From a virus, in IMG/VR virus record IMGVR_UViG_3300012928_000006, positions 1 through 59,310 of that record: a DNA stretch of 59,310 bases; one strand, 5' to 3'. Position numbers and translations under genes: made by a program. Within the stretch, counting starts at the first letter, position 1. Every line of letters starts with the position of its first letter. The notes beneath the pieces were generated by a model, which ran no database searches, was not told the DNA's origin, and saw nothing but the letters and a program-made list of their open reading frames with translations. Shown here piece after piece: positions 53,350-59,310 of the stretch.

Positions 53350-54151
53350 CATAAAAAAAGTTGTTGCAGGTGGATGTAGTTTTACAGCTGGAGCAGAATT
53401 AGCAGATCAAGTTAAACTTAAAAAATCAATAGGATGTATAAGATATACAACTGAATCTGCTTGGGTAAACTGGGTTCAGAAAAAATTATATCCAGATGCA
53501 ACAGTAGATAACGTAGCAATGCCAGGAAGTGATTATGGTAGCTGTGTCCGCAGAGTAATATATCATATAGATCATTTGCTAAAATCATATGATCCGCAAA
53601 ACATTGTAGTTTTGGTTATGTGGACAAGTTTTTTACGTAGAGAATATCCTCGTATTTTACAAAAAGATTCAATTCCATTTTATACTGATGACGAGGATAA
53701 ATTTTGGTGTTCGTTGCCATCAGATGCAGAAGGTTATCTTAACTGGAAATCTGAAACAGTAAAACAACGTAAAGATGTAATAAATGACGAACATCTCAAA
53801 AGAACAGTGCTAGATTTTTATAGGAAACGTGCTGATAATACAAACATAATATATTATCCTTTACAACAAATAGAATACTTGATAAGTTATTTAAATTTAC
53901 AAGGTGTAAAATTTTACTTTACAAGTGCTTTTGACGATTTCAACAGGTATGTAAATTACGAAAGAGAATCTAATATTTTTATAGATAGTATGGTAAAACG
54001 TTTGAATCTACATAAAATAATACACACAGAAGATAATTTAGGCTTTAATGATTGGTCAATAAAAAATGGATATAAATGTGGTCCACAATCTCATCCACTT
54101 GAAGCAGCACATAAATTTTGGGCAGATAAGTTTTGTAACTTTATAAATTAA
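53342..54151 (+). CDS. SGNH/GDSL-like hydrolase
   Basis: 269 residues from a TTG start inside the end of gp13. Block I is VVAGGCSFTAGAELA, with the nucleophile serine in G-C-S-F-T-x-G; NVAMPGSDYGS supplies the glycine/asparagine block; NIVVLVMWTSFLRREYPRIL is a central strand region; and the C-terminal SHPLEAAHKFWADKFCNFI carries the histidine of block V. Such enzymes remove ester-linked groups from sugars or lipids. Proteins with G-C-S-x-T-x-G are common in marine T4-like phages. It may trim or modify a virion or cell-surface glycan, in line with the glycosyltransferases nearby, but the substrate is unknown. Its stop overlaps the end of the convergent DUF3310-like gene by four bases. Confidence 0.65.
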   Translation: MANIKKVVAGGCSFTAGAELADQVKLKKSIGCIRYTTESAWVNWVQKKLYPDATVDNVAMPGSDYGSCVRRVIYHIDHLLKSYDPQNIVVLVMWTSFLRREYPRILQKDSIPFYTDDEDKFWCSLPSDAEGYLNWKSETVKQRKDVINDEHLKRTVLDFYRKRADNTNIIYYPLQQIEYLISYLNLQGVKFYFTSAFDDFNRYVNYERESNIFIDSMVKRLNLHKIIHTEDNLGFNDWSIKNGYKCGPQSHPLEAAHKFWADKFCNFIN

Positions 54152-54423
54152 AGTTCGTTGTCGTGTACGTACAATTGAATCAAAGCATAATGTAAAATTT
54201 TCATTAAGTCTTTTCTAGCATCATCTTGTGTGCCTTTTTTGCCATACCTATTTGCATACTTGTCAACATTGCCCATACAAAATCCTGTGCCGTGTCCTCT
54301 ATCAATTATAACCTCAGTTGACTGAAACTTATTTGTAGAATAATGTCCGTCATACGTTTTATCAATGTACTTCGAAAATTCTTCAATATATTTGTTTTCG
54401 TCAAATTTATAGTTAATAGCCAT
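54148..54423 (-). CDS. DUF3310-like small protein
   Basis: 91 residues from the second in-frame ATG (54423), preferred to 54429 because AAGGAA is better spaced from it. STEVIIDRGHGTGFCMGNVD then KYANRYGKKGTQDDARKDLM and KILHYALIQLYV match the pattern of DUF3310 (nucleotide-kinase-like) phage proteins: G-F-C-x-G-N-x-x-K-Y, a charged GKKG turn, a helix ending in H-Y-A. Function unknown; these occur in early or nucleotide-metabolism regions of many phages. It is alone on the minus strand between late genes and has its own sigma70-type promoter. Confidence 0.65.
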   Translation of the reverse strand: MAINYKFDENKYIEEFSKYIDKTYDGHYSTNKFQSTEVIIDRGHGTGFCMGNVDKYANRYGKKGTQDDARKDLMKILHYALIQLYVHDNEL

Positions 54424-54442
54424 ATGCATTCCTTTTTATTTT

Positions 54443-54471
54443 ATAATAGAGTAATTTTACAAAAAAGTCAA
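54443..54471 (-). promoter_or_regulatory. sigma70-type promoter for the DUF3310-like gene
   Basis: Minus strand TTGACT (54471-54466), 17 bases, TATTAT (54448-54443), 19 bases before the start codon. Same layout as the other four sigma70-type promoters in the window. Confidence 0.75.
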
Positions 54472-54523
54472 TAGAAAAATGCGTGTATTACTTGTTTAAA
54501 ACCATCAAATTTCACCAAATCAG

Positions 54524-54531
54524 CTAAATAA
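54524..54531 (+). promoter_or_regulatory. late promoter for the sheath gene
   Basis: CTAAATAA, about 35 bases before the sheath ATG, followed by AGGAG at 54554-54558. Confidence 0.5.
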
Positions 54532-54565
54532 TAGTAATAAAGAATTGACCCATAGGAGAATTAAA

Positions 54566-57500
54566 ATGGCTTTAACATCACCAGGTGTACAGGTTAGCGT
54601 AATAGACGAGAGTTTCTACACTCCAGCTGAACCAGGTACAACACCTATCATCTTTGTAGCAACTGCTCAAGACAAACTAAATGGAGCAGGAACCGGTATT
54701 GCTCCAGGCACAACAGCAGCCAACGCTGGAAAAGTATTTTTGATGACATCTCAAAGAGATTTAGTAGAAACATTTGGAGATCCAGCTTTCTACACAGATT
54801 CAAACAATAATCCAATACACGGTGGAGAGCAAAATGAATACGGCTTACAAGCTGCATATTCATATCTAGGTGTAAGCAACAGAGCTTATATTGTTAGAGC
54901 TGGTGTAGACTTAGCAAACATATCAGCAAGTGCAACACCAACTACTGCAAATCCAGTAGACGGTACTTGGTGGTTTGATACACAAACATCATTGTTTGGT
55001 ATCCAAGAATGGAACTCAGCAGCAGTAACAACAACAGGTGGACAAACTTTTGCAAATAAAACACCTATTGTAATTACAGACAAAACACAACTTGTAGGCG
55101 GATCAGCAACAGGTGCACCAAAAGGGTCAGTTGGTGTAGTTGGTGATTATGCTGTGAGAGCTACAACCACAACATTAAAAACATATTACAAAAACAAAAG
55201 CGGAGCGTGGGTAGAAGTAGGTAGCGCTCTTTGGAAGAAGAGTTGGCCATCAGTAACAAGTACAGCCGGTGGAACAACTGGCACAGGTGAAACATTCACA
55301 GTAAATGGTACCACTGTTACTACATCAGGCACATCACTATCAACAATGGCGTCAGACATAACTGGTGCAAATGTTGCAGGTGTAAGTGCTAGTGTTATTG
55401 ATAATAAACTAGAAATTTATAACGATGGTTCAGGTCAAGATACTGTTGTACTTGCAGACGGCACAGGCACACCTTTAGCTGATGTAGGTATTACAGCAGG
55501 TACATATCACAACACTGCATTACAAATTGCACCACATACAAGTGTTCCAGAATACAAGTCAGGCGATACAAGTCCAAGACCATCAGGTAGCTTGTGGATT
55601 AAGACTACAGAACCAAATCTAGGTGCAAGCTGGAAAATACGTAGATGGAACGGCTCAACCGAAACTTGGGACCTATCATCTTCACCAATTTACACAGACA
55701 ATGCAACAGCAATTCAAAAACTAGATAATGCAGGCGGTGGTGCTAACTTAGCAACTAACGCAGTTTATATCAAGTATAACGCTGCAAACGATACACCAGA
55801 ACTAGCATCTTACTATGTATATTACAGAGCTAGTGCAGGTGCAACAAGTGTAATTTCTAACAAAGTTACAGCAACTACATTCAGCTCAGGTCCATTAACA
55901 TTTACAGTAAGCGAGTCATTAAAAGGCAACGCAACAATGACAACACCTGTAACAGCATCATTTACAGCAACAGGTGCAGTAACAGACGCTGATTTAATGG
56001 CAGAAGCAGTTAACAACTTAGGATTAGTAAACGTTTCAGCAACTGTAGATAGTCAAAACAGAGTTACTATTTCACACAGACTAGGTGGAGAAGTAAACTT
56101 AGTTGACACAGACAATGCATTGACAGCAGCAGGTTTTGTACCAGGCACAACTGCTAACTTATATTGGCAGCCAGGAGAAGACGGCAGCAACCCAGAAAAA
56201 CTAACTGCATCATTATGGAAAGGCTTGATGTACACAGCAAGTGCAAATGCACCTACTGCATTAGCAGCAGACGGAGCATTATGGTACAGTAGTGTAATTG
56301 ACGAAATTGATATTATGATTCACGATGGTACTAAGTGGGCTGGTTATCTAAATGCTGATTCACCAGTTTACAATGCAACTCCATCACTAGCACCAAGTGC
56401 AGCAGGACCGATTGTAAGTGCATCAGAACCAGATAATTCAAGTCGTCCAGATGGTAACAACCTAGTAACTGGTGATATTTGGATTAGCACAGCTGATTTA
56501 GAAAACTTTCCAAAAATTTATGTGTACAATGCTGCATTGACAGGTAACAAGTGGGTGTTGTTAGATAACACAGATCAAACAACTGAAAACGGTGTACTAT
56601 TTGCAGATGCACGTTGGAGTACAAACGGAGGTACTGCTGCTTCACATCCAGAAGGTGACATTGCAGATCTTATTGCAAGTAACTTTGTAGATACAGATTG
56701 CCCAGATCCAGCACTATATCCAAAAGGTATGTTGCTATGGAATACACGTAAGAGCGGATTCAATGTTAAGAAATTTGTACGTAATTACGTAGATCTAGGC
56801 GGTGTAAATGTACGTATGGGTGAAGCAAGTATGGCAGATTACTATCCACATCGTTGGGTAACAGAATCAGCTAACAATGCAGATGGCTCAGGTGCATTTG
56901 GTAGAATTGCACAGCGTAAAGTTGTTGTACAAGCATTACAATCAATGATTAATAGCAATGACGATATCAGAGATGATGAGTCACGCATTTACAACTTGAT
57001 TGCAACACCAGGTTATCCAGAACTAATTGGTGAAATGATTAGCTTGAATGCAGATAGAGGACTAACAGCATTTGTAGTAGGTGACTCACCAATGCGTTTG
57101 ACACCAGATGCAACATCATTGAACAACTGGGCAACTAACCAAGCACTAGCACCAGAAGATAACGATGATGGACTAGTAACACGTGATGAATACTTAGGTG
57201 TTTACTATCCAAGCGGTTTCACAAGTGACAATGCAGGCAACAATGTAGTTGTTCCTCCAAGTCATATGGTACTACGTACAATGGCTCTAAACGATCAAGT
57301 TGCATTTCCTTGGTTTGCACCAGCAGGTACTAGACGTGGTGGCGTAAACAATGCAACAGCAACAGGTTTTATAAACGGCGAAGGCGAGTTTGTAAGTGTT
57401 GCATTGAACGAAGGTCAAAGAGATACACTGTATCAAAACAATGTAAACCCAATTACATTCCTAACAGGAGCAGGGCTAGTTGTATTTGGACAGAAAACTC

Positions 57501-57841
57501 GTGCAAGAGCTGCAAGTGCTTTGGATAGAGTAAACGTTGCAAGACTTACTGTTTACTTACGTAGTCAGCTTAATCAACTTGCAAAACCATACTTGTTTGA
57601 ACCAAATGATAAAATCACACGTGATGAAATCAAACAGCAAGTTGAAAGTTTAATGATTGAACTAGTTGGACTTAGAGCACTTTATGACTTCTTAGTAGTA
57701 TGTGATGAAACAAACAACACACCTGCTAGAATTGATAGAAATGAGCTATATGTAGATATTGCTGTAGAACCAGTAAAAGCAGTTGAATTTATCTACATTC
57801 CACTACGTTTGAAAAACACAGGAGAAATAGCAGGCTTATAA
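54566..57841 (+). CDS. 18: tail sheath protein gp18, enlarged
   Basis: 1091 residues from the ATG at 54566, which has AGGAG eight bases upstream; an in-frame TTG at 54545 is rejected. The N-terminus SPGVQVSVIDESFYTPAEPG, then FVATAQDKLNG and NRAYIVRAGVDLA, and the C-terminal 300 residues (NVVVPPSHMVLRTMALNDQV; AFPWFAPAGTRRGGVNNA; TFLTGAGLVVFGQKTRA; NVARLTVYLRSQLNQLAKPY; VEPVKAVEFIYIPLRLKNTG) are those of T4-like contractile sheaths. T4 gp18 is 659 residues. The extra 400 or so lie in the middle (about 135-680), where repeated short beta domains with DGTWWFDT, SGAWVEVG, GSLWIKTT and DGALWYSS-type turns occur and probably project from the sheath surface. Confidence 0.93.
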   Translation: MALTSPGVQVSVIDESFYTPAEPGTTPIIFVATAQDKLNGAGTGIAPGTTAANAGKVFLMTSQRDLVETFGDPAFYTDSNNNPIHGGEQNEYGLQAAYSYLGVSNRAYIVRAGVDLANISASATPTTANPVDGTWWFDTQTSLFGIQEWNSAAVTTTGGQTFANKTPIVITDKTQLVGGSATGAPKGSVGVVGDYAVRATTTTLKTYYKNKSGAWVEVGSALWKKSWPSVTSTAGGTTGTGETFTVNGTTVTTSGTSLSTMASDITGANVAGVSASVIDNKLEIYNDGSGQDTVVLADGTGTPLADVGITAGTYHNTALQIAPHTSVPEYKSGDTSPRPSGSLWIKTTEPNLGASWKIRRWNGSTETWDLSSSPIYTDNATAIQKLDNAGGGANLATNAVYIKYNAANDTPELASYYVYYRASAGATSVISNKVTATTFSSGPLTFTVSESLKGNATMTTPVTASFTATGAVTDADLMAEAVNNLGLVNVSATVDSQNRVTISHRLGGEVNLVDTDNALTAAGFVPGTTANLYWQPGEDGSNPEKLTASLWKGLMYTASANAPTALAADGALWYSSVIDEIDIMIHDGTKWAGYLNADSPVYNATPSLAPSAAGPIVSASEPDNSSRPDGNNLVTGDIWISTADLENFPKIYVYNAALTGNKWVLLDNTDQTTENGVLFADARWSTNGGTAASHPEGDIADLIASNFVDTDCPDPALYPKGMLLWNTRKSGFNVKKFVRNYVDLGGVNVRMGEASMADYYPHRWVTESANNADGSGAFGRIAQRKVVVQALQSMINSNDDIRDDESRIYNLIATPGYPELIGEMISLNADRGLTAFVVGDSPMRLTPDATSLNNWATNQALAPEDNDDGLVTRDEYLGVYYPSGFTSDNAGNNVVVPPSHMVLRTMALNDQVAFPWFAPAGTRRGGVNNATATGFINGEGEFVSVALNEGQRDTLYQNNVNPITFLTGAGLVVFGQKTRARAASALDRVNVARLTVYLRSQLNQLAKPYLFEPNDKITRDEIKQQVESLMIELVGLRALYDFLVVCDETNNTPARIDRNELYVDIAVEPVKAVEFIYIPLRLKNTGEIAGL

Positions 57842-57848
57842 TCATTAA

Positions 57849-57876
57849 GTAGGGTGTTATTGATTTAACATCCTAC
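57849..57876 (+). terminator. hairpin between sheath and tube genes
   Basis: GTAGGGTGTTA pairs with TAACATCCTAC over 11 bp (one G-U) with a 6-base loop, but no T run follows. More likely an mRNA-stabilising or processing hairpin than a full terminator. Confidence 0.5.
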
Positions 57877-57879
57877 AAT

Positions 57880-57888
57880 GATAAATAC
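57880..57888 (+). promoter_or_regulatory. late promoter for the tail tube gene
   Basis: GATAAATAC, followed by AGATAGGAG and the ATG at 57909; the same GATAAATAC string occurs at 21791 and 58610. Confidence 0.75.
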
Positions 57889-57908
57889 TTGTAGATAGGA
57901 GTTTATAT

Positions 57909-58535
57909 ATGGCAATCTCAACACTCACAAATATTACAGTGCCTTTGGCAAATGATACAAGCGCAACCAATCAAGGTTTGCTTATGCCAAAGCTACAATA
58001 TCGTTTTAGAATTACACTAGAAAATTTTGGTGTGTCAAACGAAACACAAGAACTAACAAAACAAGTTATTGATGCAAGTCGTCCAACTATTAGTTTCGAA
58101 AATCAAGAACTACACGTTTACAACAGTAAAGTAAATATTGCTGGTAAGCATAGTTGGAATGAAGTTACAGTTAACTTACGTGACGATGTAAATGGTAATG
58201 TTTCTAAACTAGTTGGTGAACAACTACAGAAGCAATTCGATTTCTTCGAACAAGCAAGTGCTGCATCAGGTATTGATTACAAATTTACACAGCGTTTAGA
58301 AATACTAGATGGTGGTAACGGTGTAAATGCTCCAAACGTATTAGAAACTTGGGAAATTTATGGCGCATATCTAACATCAGTAGATTATGGTTCAGTTGCT
58401 TACGCAAGCAGCGATCCAGTAACTGTTGCACTTACAATTATGTACGACAACGCAATCCAAACACCAGTTGGAACAGGCGTTGGATCAACAGTAGCAAGAA
58501 ATGTCAGCAGCCTTTCAACAGGTGGCGGCAGCTAA
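57909..58535 (+). CDS. 19: tail tube protein gp19
   Basis: 208 residues. PKLQYRFRITLENFGVSNET, TKQVIDASRPTISFENQELH, KVNIAGKHSWNEVTVNLRDD, FDFFEQASAASGIDYKF and SDPVTVALTIMYDNAI are the conserved strands of the T4-like tail tube. Polymerises into the inner tube on the gp48/gp54 cap. T4 gp19 is 163 residues; the extra length is mostly in the N-terminus and a glycine/serine tail. It has its own late promoter and terminator and so forms a single-gene unit, as expected for a protein needed in many copies. Confidence 0.92.
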   Translation: MAISTLTNITVPLANDTSATNQGLLMPKLQYRFRITLENFGVSNETQELTKQVIDASRPTISFENQELHVYNSKVNIAGKHSWNEVTVNLRDDVNGNVSKLVGEQLQKQFDFFEQASAASGIDYKFTQRLEILDGGNGVNAPNVLETWEIYGAYLTSVDYGSVAYASSDPVTVALTIMYDNAIQTPVGTGVGSTVARNVSSLSTGGGS

Positions 58536-58557
58536 TAATTAAAAAAGAGATTGCACG

Positions 58558-58585
58558 AAAAGGAGTCTTTATGGCTCCTTTTTTT
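58558..58585 (+). terminator. intrinsic terminator after gp19
   Basis: AAAAGGAGTC pairs with GGCTCCTTTT (10 bp, one G-U) around TTTAT, followed by more T residues. Confidence 0.88.
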
Positions 58586-58609
58586 ATTATATACGTGTAT
58601 TAATAAAGT

Positions 58610-58618
58610 GATAAATAC
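58610..58618 (+). promoter_or_regulatory. late promoter abutting a start codon
   Basis: GATAAATAC ends three bases before the ATG at 58622, so the transcript would start at or near that ATG. If translation really starts at the in-frame ATG at 58685, preceded by AAAGG, a leader of about 60 bases would exist. Confidence 0.65.
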
Positions 58619-58621
58619 GTT

Positions 58622-59310
58622 ATGAGTAAGTTTAACGGATTCTTTGATAATTTTACAAGTGCCTTAGGAAACCCTAAAGGTAATATGGGCGATTATGCAC
58701 ACGCCAGTGCATTGTATGTACGCAATAATTTACGTTTAGCACCAAACTTTAAATTCCTCTACCACGTTGTATTTGATATTAATCAAACTGCATTAGCAAG
58801 TTTAGGAAATGCAGCAGGACAATTGTTAAACAAAAAAGAATTTAATCTACTTGTGCAAACAACAGATTTACCTAGTTATACTTTAAATACAGATACAAAA
58901 AATCAGTACAATAGGAAAAAAGTTATACAAACAGGATTGAGATACGATCCTATTACTATGATATTCCACGATGACAACGCAGGCTTAACAACATTGTTAT
59001 GGGAATGTTACTTCAGATATTACTATCAAGATCCAAACTATGCAAGAAAAAATGCAATAGGACAGCCTGATACTACTGTGCCTTTGCAATACATTAATAA
59101 TCCTGATAATATATACGGCAGCGATATAAGAAATAATTATAGATACGGCTTAGATAAAACAAGACCGACTGCTCCTTTTTTCAATAGTATTACAATTAAT
59201 CAATTACACGGTAATAGTGGCGAAAGCACGTTTACTAGTTACACAATAATTAATCCATTGATAACAAGTTTAAGACACGATACACTTGAACAAAATTCTT
59301 CTAACTTTAC
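58622..59310 (+). CDS. tube-fold baseplate protein, gp54/gp19 family, cut by the window edge
   Basis: I read this frame directly; it is open from the ATG at 58622 to the last base (229 residues). FKFLYHVVFDIN, FNLLVQTTDLPSYTLNTDTK, RKKVIQTGLRYDPITMIFHD and TTLLWECYFRYYYQDPNYA resemble the tail-tube fold with the larger insert of gp54-type baseplate tube initiators. Lying directly after gp18 and gp19, it is probably the tube initiator or another tube-like component of the baseplate. The start is uncertain: ATG at 58622 has no ribosome-binding site, while ATG at 58685 (residue 22) is preceded by AAAGG. Confidence 0.65.
   Translation, partial: MSKFNGFFDNFTSALGNPKGNMGDYAHASALYVRNNLRLAPNFKFLYHVVFDINQTALASLGNAAGQLLNKKEFNLLVQTTDLPSYTLNTDTKNQYNRKKVIQTGLRYDPITMIFHDDNAGLTTLLWECYFRYYYQDPNYARKNAIGQPDTTVPLQYINNPDNIYGSDIRNNYRYGLDKTRPTAPFFNSITINQLHGNSGESTFTSYTIINPLITSLRHDTLEQNSSNF

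Noticed and set aside
54545-54565. TTG start giving seven extra residues on the sheath protein
   Set aside because: The ATG at 54566 has AGGAG at proper distance and begins with the conserved MALTSPGVQV.

Overview
The window is part of a T4-like (straboviral/cyanomyoviral-type) contractile-tailed phage genome. It carries the T4 virion core in recognisable form: portal gp20, prohead protease gp21, scaffold gp22, major capsid gp23, sheath gp18, tube gp19, neck gp13 and gp14, tail terminator gp15, baseplate gp48, gp53 and gp5-like, a gp26-family protein and a tape measure. It also carries the recombination pair gp46/gp47 and the late sigma factor gp55. The DNA is A+T rich. Many proteins (gp13, gp14, gp15, gp48, gp55, the very long fibre proteins with C-RD helical repeats) look most like those of marine T4-like phages of cyanobacteria and SAR11. 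No photosynthesis genes, tRNAs, integrase or CRISPR arrays were seen. A marine, non-lysogenic T4-like phage is the best reading; the host cannot be fixed from this window.

Layout. 1-4881 (minus): baseplate hub/tube-cap operon (gp48, gp53, large hub protein, gp5-like spike cut by the window edge). 4893-9286 (plus): sigma factor gp55, gp47, gp46, a small basic protein and a GIY-YIG-like protein, behind consensus host sigma70-type promoters. 9290-9750: about 460 bases of strongly folded non-coding sequence. 9790-11391: membrane-segmented putative internal head protein. 11392-12449 (minus): gp26-family protein followed by a start-less ORF in the -1 frame, next to the tape measure gene. 12515-21253: tape measure, portal, gp67-like, a Rossmann-like protein, acidic gp68-like core, gp21, gp22, gp23, ending at a strong terminator. 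21283-21760: small cold-shock-like gene and an approximately 250-base non-coding RNA unit with its own promoter and terminator. 21893-44701: five adhesion/virion genes, two of them giant (3141 and 3811 residues; about 21 kb). 44735-49225: sigma70-type operon with a tiny virion-like protein, an unknown and two glycosyltransferase-like proteins. 49188-52543 (minus): Nudix, gp15, gp14. 52582-59310: gp13, SGNH hydrolase, a minus-strand DUF3310-like gene, gp18, gp19 and a tube-fold protein that runs off the end.

Regulation is unusually readable. Late genes are preceded by a T4-type late element (TATAAATA or C/G-TAAATAC), consistent with the gp55 encoded here. Five sites instead have TTGAC(A/C/T) or TTGATT, exactly 17 bases, and a TATAAT-like box. 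These front gp55, gp47/46, the non-coding RNA, the glycosyltransferase operon and the DUF3310-like gene, so host-polymerase units are embedded among late genes. Several divergent gene pairs share overlapping late promoters, one of them a perfect 16-base palindrome.

The strongest candidate for something undescribed is a probable -1 programmed ribosomal frameshift (T_TTT_TTC) fusing the gp26-family protein to a start-less downstream ORF beside the tape measure, the arrangement of lambda gpG/gpGT tail-assembly chaperones. Next are the two structured RNAs at 21509-21758 and 9290-9750, and apparent leaderless late transcripts.
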